Positions 51,449-60,037 of a DNA stretch of 64,000 bases are shown piece after piece. The notes under the pieces are model-generated. The model searched no databases and was not told where the DNA came from. It saw only the letters and a program-made list of their open reading frames with translations. The DNA is from Motiliproteus sp965230735 (lineage in GTDB: Bacteria; Pseudomonadota; Gammaproteobacteria; Pseudomonadales; Balneatricaceae), in the NCBI RefSeq assembly GCF_965230735.1, contig NZ_OZ246016.1, positions 2,418,001 through 2,482,000 on the forward strand, in the 5' to 3' direction. Made by a program: the position numbers and the translations under genes. How positions within the stretch are numbered: position 1 is the stretch's first letter; every line of letters starts with the position of its first letter.

Positions 51449-52644
51449 GAGGCCACCAGGCGCTGGTAAACCGGTTCGATCTGCCGTACCGAGTTCTTCC
51501 AACAGCGTTGCTGTTCAACGTAATCACGCCCGGCCTGTCGCATGTCCGGCCATTGCTGCGGATTGTCGAGCAACTCGATCGCCTTGGCGGCCAGCGCCTG
51601 GGGATCATCGGGACGGAACAGGTAGCCGTTGTGCCCTGATTCGATCATCTCCCGGTGACCGCCGATATCCGATGCCAGCACCAGACCATGGTTGGCCATC
51701 GCCTCAAGTGGTTTGAGCGGGGTGACGATCTCGGTTAACAGAATGGACTCGCGGGGATAGACAAACAGATCGATTAGGCCGTAGAAGTCACCGATCTGCT
51801 GATGGGGTACCCGGCCGGTAAAGGTCACCTGTTGCTGCAGTCCCAGTTGCTCGGTTTGCTGTTTAAGCGCCTGTTCCTCGACCCCACCGCCGACCAGCAA
51901 TAGATGAAGATTCGGGTGCTTTTGCAGCATTTGCGGTAGCGCTTCTAGCAACAGGTGCAAACCTTCGTAGCGATAGAAAGAGCCGAGGAAGCCCAATACG
52001 GTTTTGCCCTGCAATTGATAGCGTTCGACCAGCTCCGAGGGTTTGCTGTCCTGCGGTGCAAACGCCTCCAGATCAACTCCGTTGTGGATCACGGTGATCC
52101 GATCCGCCGGAACCCCCCAGCTCTGAACCCGGTCCGACAACCCCTGGCAGATGGTGACCACATGATCGGCGCTTCTGAGCGCTTTTTGCTCCAGTTTCTG
52201 GCTGATCTGGTAACGGAGGCTTCCCTCCTTGCAGGTGCCGTGACTGACCGCCGCGTCCTCCCAGGAGGCGCGCATTTCATAAACGAATGGGATGCCACGT
52301 GCTTTGGCCACTGAGGCAGCAGCCAGGGCATTCAGTGAGGGGGAGTGGGCATGCAGGATTTGCGGATCGATCTCATCGCATAGCTGATGAAGCCGTTTCT
52401 TCAGTCCGGCCACAACGTCGTATTGGCCGAGTACCGGAAGTTTCGCCAGTGCGCCCTTGGGGGTACGGTAAAAGCGATAGTTATCGATATCTTCGACCAA
52501 CGCGTCACTGGCGTAATGCTTACTGCTGGTCAGGTGCCAGGTCTCAATACCCAAACGGCGCTGCTCTCTCAAGATAGCCAGGCTGCGGAAGGTGTAGCCG
52601 CTGTGCAGTGGGATGGAGTGGTCAAAAATATGCAGTACGCGCAT
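51445..52644 (-). CDS. Glycosyltransferase, exosortase A-associated (TIGR04063, Daro_2409 type)
   Basis: A 399-residue GT-B glycosyltransferase of family 4. The N-terminus VLHIFDHSIPLHSGYTFRS is the hallmark of the exosortase A-linked Daro_2409 group. FVYEMRASWEDAAVSHGT, VIHNGVDLEAF, VLGFLGSFYRYEGLHLL and PLKPLEAMANHGLVLASDIGG-like sequence follow. It adds one sugar of the XrtA-linked polysaccharide. It overlaps the next glycosyltransferase gene by four bases and starts one base before the stop of the transglutaminase-like gene. Confidence 0.93.
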   Translation of the reverse strand: MRVLHIFDHSIPLHSGYTFRSLAILREQRRLGIETWHLTSSKHYASDALVEDIDNYRFYRTPKGALAKLPVLGQYDVVAGLKKRLHQLCDEIDPQILHAHSPSLNALAAASVAKARGIPFVYEMRASWEDAAVSHGTCKEGSLRYQISQKLEQKALRSADHVVTICQGLSDRVQSWGVPADRITVIHNGVDLEAFAPQDSKPSELVERYQLQGKTVLGFLGSFYRYEGLHLLLEALPQMLQKHPNLHLLLVGGGVEEQALKQQTEQLGLQQQVTFTGRVPHQQIGDFYGLIDLFVYPRESILLTEIVTPLKPLEAMANHGLVLASDIGGHREMIESGHNGYLFRPDDPQALAAKAIELLDNPQQWPDMRQAGRDYVEQQRCWKNSVRQIEPVYQRLVAS

Positions 52645-52645
52645 T

Positions 52646-53650
52646 TCAGGAGAGCCCTTTGGAAGGTGAGCGCTTGCGGGAGCGATACCAGAAAATCAGG
52701 AAAGCCAGAGCCAACACCACTTCGATCAGCGTGATGGCCCAAAGCTGATACTTGGTGCTGAGCATCTGCGCAACCATGGAGGCGTTGTCTTCGGGACGAT
52801 TGACGCGGATTCGGGGGTGGATATCCAGCAATAGAGCAACCATCTGTTCGGCTGAGCGCGACAGTACCGCGCTGGTGCTGATCAGTGGGTGCCGGTCGAA
52901 CGTCAGCGGGTTGGTACCCCACCAGAGATAAAACTGATCTTTACCGCGCAGGTAATAATCGATGGCTACCTGATCCGATTTCATCCCGAAACGGCCCTGC
53001 TTGAGCCGGTGAATCTGCAATTGGGCAGGGTCTTGGTGCAGTTGTTGCTGAAGCTGCTGGACCGACAGCGGGCTATCGGAATCCTGCAGAGTGACATAGA
53101 AACCGTTAAAGACGTCGACAAACACCCATTGATCCAGGTGCTGACTGTAAAATTCACTGAATGCATGGCCCCAACCCCCGAAACCGTCGAACGACATACC
53201 CCATTCGCGCACGGGAATACCCGCTCCCTGAGCCAAGGCGTTGATCACCTGGATGTAATCGGCACAGTAACCGATGCCGTCGCGGGTAATGCGTTCAAAG
53301 CTGACCAGTGTGCTTGCCTGTAAAGCCCCTCCACTGGGGCCCTTGGCACGCAGGTGCTCGGACAGGCTTAGGATCTGTTGCCAGTCATTGGGCTGGGGCG
53401 GCAAGGCGGCAAGCCACTGCTGCATCGGTGGTGGCAGTGGCGTACTGTCGACCAGGAAGTCCGTCGGGCGTTGTTTTGGCAGCCAGTCGAAATCCTGCTG
53501 GGCCGACGGCTCGATCAGTAACGCATTACGAAGGCGTACCAACTCCGTGGTGGCCGGTCTGCCCGGTTCCGGCCACGCCAAGACCGCCAGCCAGATCAGG
53601 GGTAGCAGCATCAACGCAGCGATCAGCAGTAGCGGGCGGCGGGCTAGCAT
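52646..53650 (-). CDS. Membrane-anchored transglutaminase-like protein
   Basis: A 334-residue protein. An N-terminal membrane anchor (LLLIAALMLLPLIWLAVLAW) leads to a periplasmic transglutaminase-like core. The cysteine lies in RDGIGYCADYIQVIN near 150, the histidine in GGWGHAFSEFY near 180, and the aspartate in WVFVDVFNGFY near 195, a full Cys-His-Asp triad. A second membrane helix near the C-terminus is followed by a basic tail. Such proteins act as proteases or form amide bonds. In this operon it may process a surface protein or couple polymer to protein (inference). It lies six bases after the GDP-sugar dehydrogenase gene. Confidence 0.78.
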   Translation of the reverse strand: MLARRPLLLIAALMLLPLIWLAVLAWPEPGRPATTELVRLRNALLIEPSAQQDFDWLPKQRPTDFLVDSTPLPPPMQQWLAALPPQPNDWQQILSLSEHLRAKGPSGGALQASTLVSFERITRDGIGYCADYIQVINALAQGAGIPVREWGMSFDGFGGWGHAFSEFYSQHLDQWVFVDVFNGFYVTLQDSDSPLSVQQLQQQLHQDPAQLQIHRLKQGRFGMKSDQVAIDYYLRGKDQFYLWWGTNPLTFDRHPLISTSAVLSRSAEQMVALLLDIHPRIRVNRPEDNASMVAQMLSTKYQLWAITLIEVVLALAFLIFWYRSRKRSPSKGLS

Positions 53651-53656
53651 CGTCGG

Positions 53657-54985
53657 TTACCAGCTCAGTCCCTGGTAGCTGGCGTCCAGTTCACGCAGCT
53701 GGGGCTGATTGATCAGGTCCAGAATCAATTGGTCACTGCGGCAGTGCTTAGCCAGCGTTGCCAGCGCATCGCGATGATTTTGACCCACGATGACGATATC
53801 GGCCTGCTCGATCATCGGTGTCAGGTCTTCGCTCATCAGTTCGCCGATATGGGGAATGGTGTTTTCGATAAAGCGCTTATTGGCACCCAGCAGTCGTGAC
53901 AGGCTGACATTGGGATCATAAACCGACAGCTGCATGCCTTTGCCGATCAGTTGCTCGGCCAGCATCACCAGTGGGCTTTCACGCAAATCGTCGGTGCCGG
54001 GCTTGAAGCTCAGACCCAGCATGGCGACTTTGCGGCCGCCGTGTTGCTCTTTCCAAGCCAGGGCTTTCTGCAGGGCCAGATCCAGATGAGCCTCGTTGGA
54101 GCGCAGCACATGTCCCAGCATCGGGATCTCAATGTCGTGGCGTTTGGCCTGATACTGCATCGCACGGAGATCCTTCGGTAGACAGGAGCCACCGAAGGCG
54201 AAGCCCGGCTTCATATAGGCGGTGGAGATATTGAGCTGTTTGTCTTCGCACAGCAGCCCCATCACTTCGTGGGGGTCGACCTCCATGCCGTCGCAAAGGC
54301 GCGCCACTTCGTTGGCGAAGGTGATCTTGACCGCGTGGAAGATGTTGCAGAAGTACTTCATGGTTTCCGCGGTGGCGATGCTGGTCTCGCGATATTCGCA
54401 GGGCAGGTTGCTGTAGAGTTCACGAAGACGCTCGTGGGCCTGCGCATTGGAGGCGCCGATAATGGTGAAAGGCGGGTTGTAGTAGTCCTTGATCGAGCTG
54501 CCTTCACGCAGGAATTCGGGTTGGTAGCCGACATCGAACTCAACGCCGTCGCGTTTGCCGGAGATCGACTCCAGCATCGGGATCAGGGTTTTTTCAACCG
54601 TTCCCGGCACCAGGGTCGAGCGGAACACCAAGGTGTGGTGCTCCGACTTTTCTTTCAAGGCTTCACCCAGTTGCTCGGTCAGGCGCAGGATTGCGGTCTG
54701 GTTCTGATCGCCGTTACTCAGCGATGGGGTACCGACACAGATAAAGCTGATATCACTCTGCATCAGCCCCTGACGGACATCATCGGTGACACTGACTCGG
54801 CCGGAAGCAACGGCTTCGGCGATCAGCTCGGGCATACCCTCTTCGATGACCGGGCTTTTTCCATCGGCAATCAGACCGAGTTTGACCGGGTCGATATCGA
54901 CGCCGATGACATGGTTCCCATCCTTGGCCAGGCAGCCCAGAGAGACTGATCCGACGTATCCCAGACCGAAAATACTTAATCGCAT
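53657..54985 (-). CDS. Nucleotide-sugar dehydrogenase, AlgD-like (GDP-mannose 6-dehydrogenase)
   Basis: A 442-residue cytoplasmic NAD enzyme. The N-terminal Rossmann motif is LSIFGLGYVGSVSLGCLA. FICVGTPSLSNGD, the catalytic cysteine at 268 in GFAFGGSCLPKD and LGLSFKPGTDDLRESPLV are present. Several details fit AlgD better than UDP-glucose dehydrogenases as I remember them: cysteine at 268, the KLN-like QLNISTAYMKPG lead-in, the ANKRFIENTIPHI segment and the C-terminal tryptophan. It should oxidise GDP-mannose to GDP-mannuronate. UDP-glucose remains an alternative. It overlaps the upstream TIGR03087-type glycosyltransferase gene by ten bases. Confidence 0.88.
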   Translation of the reverse strand: MRLSIFGLGYVGSVSLGCLAKDGNHVIGVDIDPVKLGLIADGKSPVIEEGMPELIAEAVASGRVSVTDDVRQGLMQSDISFICVGTPSLSNGDQNQTAILRLTEQLGEALKEKSEHHTLVFRSTLVPGTVEKTLIPMLESISGKRDGVEFDVGYQPEFLREGSSIKDYYNPPFTIIGASNAQAHERLRELYSNLPCEYRETSIATAETMKYFCNIFHAVKITFANEVARLCDGMEVDPHEVMGLLCEDKQLNISTAYMKPGFAFGGSCLPKDLRAMQYQAKRHDIEIPMLGHVLRSNEAHLDLALQKALAWKEQHGGRKVAMLGLSFKPGTDDLRESPLVMLAEQLIGKGMQLSVYDPNVSLSRLLGANKRFIENTIPHIGELMSEDLTPMIEQADIVIVGQNHRDALATLAKHCRSDQLILDLINQPQLRELDASYQGLSW

Positions 54986-56205
54986 AATGCTGCTTCCTTG
55001 GAGGGCGTTGTGCCCGTTGTCGCCTTAATACATTGATCGATGATGCCGTCCAGTCGTGCCATCGAGGCGGGCCAGTTATGGTTGCTCAGGACCCGATTGC
55101 GACCTGCGTCGGCATAGTGTTTGCGCCGGTTTTCGTCGCTCATCAGCGATAGCAGGGCATCGGCATATTCCTGGGGGGTGTCGGCCACCAGAAAGTGCTC
55201 GCCGGCCACGGCGTCGATGCCGCCGGCTGCTTGCCGGCTGCTGACCACAGGAACCCCCATCGCCATCGCTTCCAGAATCTTGTTTTGGGTGCCACGGGCG
55301 ATGGCCAGCGGTGCCACCATGGCCGCGGTGCGCTGTATATAGGGTCTGACATCATCGACCGAACCGGTTACCGTAACCCCGTCCAGCTTGTCCAGTGCCC
55401 AGATCTCCTTACTGGGGTCTGCACCCACGATAAAGAGTTTAACCTCCGGTAAGCGTTGACGTAAAAGCGGTAACACCTTGTCGCAGAATTCCAGCATACA
55501 GTGCTGATTGGGGTAATAGTCCATTCGCCCGATAAAGGAGATGGCGTTCGGATCATAGCCTTCGCCATCGGGCTTAAAAAAGTCGCTGTCCACCCCATTG
55601 GGGAACCAGTCGGTGGCGATACCGGTACGGTAGTCTTCCAGCGTCTGCCACTCGGCGCGGGTGGTGCAGGTTGCCATATCGAAATGCTTGGCCAGCTGCT
55701 TCTCGGCCCGCTCCATCTTGCTGCCTTCAAGCCAGTACCCCATATTCAGCGGGAACGGTTTAAAGCGGGTGTAGGTCAGCCACTTTTGCGAATCCATGTC
55801 GCCGTAATCAAGGATCTTTGGAATTCCGGTCACATCGGCAACGTATTGGGCAACCGAGGAACAGTGGACGAAGATCAGGTCGAATTTTTCCCGAGCCAGC
55901 AGCTGGTCGATATGGGCCTTGAGTTTGGCGGAGTAGAAAAAGCCCATCGACGACGGCGTCGGTAACGGCAGGCGCGCTACCATCCGCAGCGTTTGCAGCT
56001 TGTTATCAACCTGAGCCATAAAGTGGTGATGGCAGTGCTGTTCGATACCTGAGGTTTCGGCCGCTTCCTGATCCCCACGCACCAGCGAACAGACCCAGAC
56101 CTTATGACCCTGACGACTCAGGTGGCTGATCATGTTGAACGGGCGAATCTTGCCGCCTCGTTTGGGTGGATAGGGGAAACGGTGGCAGATATAGAGGATA
56201 TTCAT
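54976..56205 (-). CDS. Glycosyltransferase, XrtA/EpsH1 system-associated (TIGR03087, stp1 type)
   Basis: A 409-residue GT-B glycosyltransferase. The ATG at 56205 overlaps the stop of the upstream asparagine synthetase gene (TGATG). The N-terminus ILYICHRFPYPPKRGGKIRP is the group's hallmark. ILDYGDMDSQKWLTYT, WFPNGVDSDFFKPD and ISFIGRMDYYPNQHCML follow, then ARGTQNKILEAMAMGVPVV. It belongs to the conserved core of exosortase A polysaccharide loci. Confidence 0.94.
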   Translation of the reverse strand: MNILYICHRFPYPPKRGGKIRPFNMISHLSRQGHKVWVCSLVRGDQEAAETSGIEQHCHHHFMAQVDNKLQTLRMVARLPLPTPSSMGFFYSAKLKAHIDQLLAREKFDLIFVHCSSVAQYVADVTGIPKILDYGDMDSQKWLTYTRFKPFPLNMGYWLEGSKMERAEKQLAKHFDMATCTTRAEWQTLEDYRTGIATDWFPNGVDSDFFKPDGEGYDPNAISFIGRMDYYPNQHCMLEFCDKVLPLLRQRLPEVKLFIVGADPSKEIWALDKLDGVTVTGSVDDVRPYIQRTAAMVAPLAIARGTQNKILEAMAMGVPVVSSRQAAGGIDAVAGEHFLVADTPQEYADALLSLMSDENRRKHYADAGRNRVLSNHNWPASMARLDGIIDQCIKATTGTTPSKEAALCD

Positions 56206-58139
56206 CAGATCGCCTCTTTGAGCGTTTCGCTCATTGTCGTGCTGGAGATGCCGTCCAGATAGAGGCGGCACCATATCTCCAGATTCATCAGGGCCAGCAG
56301 GTGTTCGGTGTGATCGGCTTGGTTACGATCATGTTGTTCGATGGTGCGCGCAATCACTTGCCAGTCGAACAGTCCCCGGGCTTCAACGGCCTGCTGGTTC
56401 AACAGGCTGGCACGCAGACCGGTTAGTTCCGATTTTAACCAGGCTCCCATGGGGGCACCAAAACCGCGTTTGGCGCGATAGAGGATCGAGTCCGGCAGGA
56501 CGCCTTTCAGGCTGCGCTTGAGCACGGTTTTGAGCTCACCCTTGGCTAACAGGGTCTGCTCCGGAATTCCCGTGGCCAGATCGACCAGTTCCTGATCCAA
56601 CAGTGGCACCCGGCATTCGAGCGAGGTGGCCATCGACATCTTGTCGGTCAGCATCAGCAGGTCGTCAGGCAGCTGGGTTTGGCGGTCCAGGTCAAACATC
56701 TTCCACAGCCCTTGCTGGGCTCGGCTTTGGCTCAGCAAGCGGCTGGTTCGGTCGGAGCGCGGACTCGGTTTGAGCAACAGTTGATCCTGAAGATCTTTTG
56801 AAAAGACTTCGATATAGCTTTGATAACGTTCGTCAAAGCTAAGCTCTGCGCTATTGATAAAGCTGCGAGCCAGGCGCATGTAGTTGAGCCATTTTGAATG
56901 CCGGTCGGCCGGTAATCGACGAGCCAGCGGGGCCACCAGATTGCGCCTTAGCCAGGCCGGAACTCGGTGATAGTGGCCGATGTAGTGCTCGCCCTGATAA
57001 CGACGGTAACCGGCGAACAGTTCATCGCCGCCGACGCCGGACAGAATCACGGTGACGTCACGGCGGGCAAACTCTGAAACCAGGTAGGTGGTGATATAGG
57101 CACTGTCGGCAATCGGTTCATCCATATGCCACAGCAGCTTTGGCAGTAGTTCGACGATGTCGGGACGGACCAGAATCTCACGGTGATCGGTGCCGAACAG
57201 CTCCGCTACCTGGCGGGCGTAGGGGAGTTCGTTGAAAAACTTCCCGGCTTTACCGGTATCGAAACCGATGGCGTAGCTCTTGACCGGCTGACTGCTGTGC
57301 TTGGCCATCATAGCCACGACGGCACTGGAATCGATACCGCCGGACAGGAAGGCGCCGATCGGCACGTCACTGACCATCTGACGTTTGACCGCCTGCTCGA
57401 TTTTTTCCCCGACCTGCTCGGCCCATTCCTGCGGGCTCTGTTGCTTCGGGGTAAAGTCGGGCTGCCAGTATTGTCGGACGCTGACGTTGCCGTGCTCGAT
57501 TACCAGGCTGGAGGCGACTTCGAGTTTTTCGACGCCCTTGAACATGGTCTGAGGTGCCGGGACATAGCCCAGTTGCAGATAGGCCGGTAATGCTTCGTGG
57601 TTGAGCTCGGCCTGGAACATCGGCAGCGCCAGGATCGCTTTGGCTTCGGTGGAGAACGCCAGATAGTCGCCGTTGTGGGTTTCACTGCGGGCATAGTAGA
57701 GCGGTTTGATGCCGAGTCGATCGCGTGCGATCAGAGTGCGTCGACGTTTACGGTCGTGCAGGGCGAACGCAAACATGCCGTTGAGGTGGTTAATGCAGTC
57801 GTCGCCGTAGGCCTCATACAGCGGCAGGATCACCTCGACATCGGATCCGGTCTTGAACTGATAACCCCGTTCCTGCATCTGCTGACGCAGTTCGCGGAAA
57901 TTGTAGATCTCACCGTTGCAGACCAGCTGCAAGCTGTCATCGGCATTGCTGATCGGCTGGTGACCGCCGGCCAGGTCGATGATCGACAACCGGCGCATAC
58001 CGATGCCGACTCCCTCGGCAATATGGTGGCCGCTGTCATCGGGACCGCGGTGAACGGTGATATCGCCCATCGCCTGCAGGTGAGCCTCCAGTACCGGCTG
58101 TTGACCGGACAGGCTGATCAAACCATGGATGCCGCACAT
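56205..58139 (-). CDS. Asparagine-synthetase-type amidotransferase 1, exosortase A system-associated (TIGR03108 type)
   Basis: A 644-residue class-II glutamine amidotransferase. The catalytic Cys2 is present (CGIHGLISLSG), followed by ITVHRGPDDSGH. The synthetase half has GAFLSGGIDSSAVVAMMAKH and VILSGVGGDELFAGYRRY. It transfers ammonia from glutamine to an adenylated carboxylate. XrtA-linked members may amidate a sugar acid rather than aspartate; WbpS-type enzymes in O-antigen loci do this to uronates. It lies one base after a second asparagine synthetase gene, in the same operon. Confidence 0.94.
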   Translation of the reverse strand: MCGIHGLISLSGQQPVLEAHLQAMGDITVHRGPDDSGHHIAEGVGIGMRRLSIIDLAGGHQPISNADDSLQLVCNGEIYNFRELRQQMQERGYQFKTGSDVEVILPLYEAYGDDCINHLNGMFAFALHDRKRRRTLIARDRLGIKPLYYARSETHNGDYLAFSTEAKAILALPMFQAELNHEALPAYLQLGYVPAPQTMFKGVEKLEVASSLVIEHGNVSVRQYWQPDFTPKQQSPQEWAEQVGEKIEQAVKRQMVSDVPIGAFLSGGIDSSAVVAMMAKHSSQPVKSYAIGFDTGKAGKFFNELPYARQVAELFGTDHREILVRPDIVELLPKLLWHMDEPIADSAYITTYLVSEFARRDVTVILSGVGGDELFAGYRRYQGEHYIGHYHRVPAWLRRNLVAPLARRLPADRHSKWLNYMRLARSFINSAELSFDERYQSYIEVFSKDLQDQLLLKPSPRSDRTSRLLSQSRAQQGLWKMFDLDRQTQLPDDLLMLTDKMSMATSLECRVPLLDQELVDLATGIPEQTLLAKGELKTVLKRSLKGVLPDSILYRAKRGFGAPMGAWLKSELTGLRASLLNQQAVEARGLFDWQVIARTIEQHDRNQADHTEHLLALMNLEIWCRLYLDGISSTTMSETLKEAI

Positions 58140-58140
58140 C

Positions 58141-60030
58141 TTAGTTGGCTTCCCGGTTGAGGAATCGCTCGAACATCAGCGAGGTCCAGAGTGAGGCGCT
58201 GTTGTCACGGGTGCCGTTAAGGTGGCTGCGAACCAGCCAGCGCAGGGTGTCCGGATTGAACAAGCCGGAGTCGAGCATGTGTTCGCTCAATAGTGAACTC
58301 TCCAGTTTCTGCTTCAGCGGGCCACGGAACCAATCGCATAGCGGTACGGCAAAGCCCATCTTCTTGCGGTAGAGCACATCCTGGGGCAGATGAGGCTCCA
58401 TGGCTTGCTTAAAGACCGCCTTGCCTTCACTGCCTTGCAGGCGTTGCTCCGGTGAAATGCCGGCGGCCCATTCGACAAACTTGTGATCAAGGATAGGGAC
58501 CCGTACCTCCAGGCTATGCGCCATCGAAGCGCGGTCCACCTTGGTCAGAATGTCACCCACCAGATAGGTCTTCATGTCCAGATACTGGACCTGAGACAAC
58601 GGATGATCAGTGGGGCAGTTGGCGGCATGCTGGCGGAACACTTCCAGGGCGGAGTAGCCGTTCAGATCGCGCTTAAACTGATCGCTGAACAACCGCTGGC
58701 GTTCATCGGCACGCAGGATCGACATGCTGTTCAGATAGCCCTCGACCCAGTCGTAGGACATCGATTGGAAGGTGGTTTTACCGCGCAGATATCGCGGTGC
58801 CCAGTCGAGTTTCGGATAGACGCGGCCCAGAGTGCCAAACAGCGGACGGCGCAGTCCCAATGGCAGCTTCTGACGGAAGGCCTCTTCTTTGAGGTGCCAG
58901 TTGTAGCGCCGATACCCCGCCAGCAGCTCATCACCACCGTCACCGGAAAGTGCCACGGTGACGCGCTCTCGGGCCAGCTGGCAGACGCGATAGGTCGGCA
59001 TCGCCGAGCTGTCGGCGTAGGGCTCGTCGTAAAGCTCCGACAGTTTATCGATCAGGCCGAAATCGTTGGAGCTGACAGTTTTGACATGATGGTTGGTCTG
59101 ATAGCGTTCGGCGACGGTCTGGGCGAAGTCGGTTTCATTGAATTCAGCCACGTCGAAGCCGATAGAGCAGGTGTTGACCGGGTCGTCCTGTAGTTGTGCC
59201 ATCAAGGCCACGACGGCAGAGGAGTCGACACCGCCGGACAGGAACGCGCCCAGAGGTACCTCCGAGATCAGACGGATATCGACCGCTTCCTTGAGGCGCT
59301 CGACCAGTTGCTCCCTGATATCGGTTTCGCTGACCGGGGTCTGATCCATCGGGATATCCCAGTAACGCTGGGGCTGCAGCGGCAGGTCACCGTGCTGAAC
59401 CAGCAGGGTATGGCCGGGTTCGAGCTTGTTGACGCCCTGATAGATGGTTTTGGGCTCCGGCACATAACCCAGCGCAAAGTAATCCTCGACGCTGTGGTTA
59501 TCGATGGCGCGCGGGCATTGCGGGTGCTGAGTCAGTACTTTCAGCTCCGAGCCGAAGATCAGTTCGCCGCAAGGTAATTGGCTGTAAAACAGCGGTTTGA
59601 TCCCCAGTCGATCGCGGGCCAGAAACAGCTGTTTCTTGTCGTTGTCCCAGATCGCGAATGCGAACATGCCGCGGAATCGAGTGACGCAATCCGGGCCCCA
59701 TTGCTCCCAGGCGTGGACGATGGTTTCGGTGTCGCTGCGGGTCTTGAACTGGTGCCCCAGCTCGGTCAGTTCCTCGGCCAGTTCGGCAAAGTTGTAAATC
59801 TCGCCGTTAAACACCACGCAGACCGAACCGGTTTCGTTATAGATCGGTTGGTGCCCACCTGCAAGGTCGATAATGGAAAGGCGGCGATGGGCCAGGCCGA
59901 TGCTGCTGTCAAAGTGGTAGCCGTCGTCATCCGGACCACGGTGGGACTGAATACTGTTCATCCGTCCCAACAGTGCTCGGTCGATCTCAACTCCGGGTTG
60001 GCGGTGAAAAATTCCGGCGATTCCACACAT
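58141..60030 (-). CDS. asnB: Asparagine synthetase (glutamine-hydrolysing)
   Basis: A 629-residue class-II asparagine synthetase homolog. The catalytic Cys2 in CGIAGIFHRQPG, NSIQSHRGPDDDGYH, the PP-loop GAFLSGGVDSSAVVALMAQ and VALSGDGGDELLAGYRRYN are all present. The N-terminal half makes ammonia from glutamine and the C-terminal half adenylates and amidates the acid. It is the third asparagine-synthetase-like gene in the locus and adjoins the XrtA-type one. Whether it makes asparagine or amidates a sugar acid cannot be told from sequence. It starts seven bases after the stp2-type glycosyltransferase gene. Confidence 0.92.
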   Translation of the reverse strand: MCGIAGIFHRQPGVEIDRALLGRMNSIQSHRGPDDDGYHFDSSIGLAHRRLSIIDLAGGHQPIYNETGSVCVVFNGEIYNFAELAEELTELGHQFKTRSDTETIVHAWEQWGPDCVTRFRGMFAFAIWDNDKKQLFLARDRLGIKPLFYSQLPCGELIFGSELKVLTQHPQCPRAIDNHSVEDYFALGYVPEPKTIYQGVNKLEPGHTLLVQHGDLPLQPQRYWDIPMDQTPVSETDIREQLVERLKEAVDIRLISEVPLGAFLSGGVDSSAVVALMAQLQDDPVNTCSIGFDVAEFNETDFAQTVAERYQTNHHVKTVSSNDFGLIDKLSELYDEPYADSSAMPTYRVCQLARERVTVALSGDGGDELLAGYRRYNWHLKEEAFRQKLPLGLRRPLFGTLGRVYPKLDWAPRYLRGKTTFQSMSYDWVEGYLNSMSILRADERQRLFSDQFKRDLNGYSALEVFRQHAANCPTDHPLSQVQYLDMKTYLVGDILTKVDRASMAHSLEVRVPILDHKFVEWAAGISPEQRLQGSEGKAVFKQAMEPHLPQDVLYRKKMGFAVPLCDWFRGPLKQKLESSLLSEHMLDSGLFNPDTLRWLVRSHLNGTRDNSASLWTSLMFERFLNREAN

Positions 60031-60037
60031 AGGAAAA

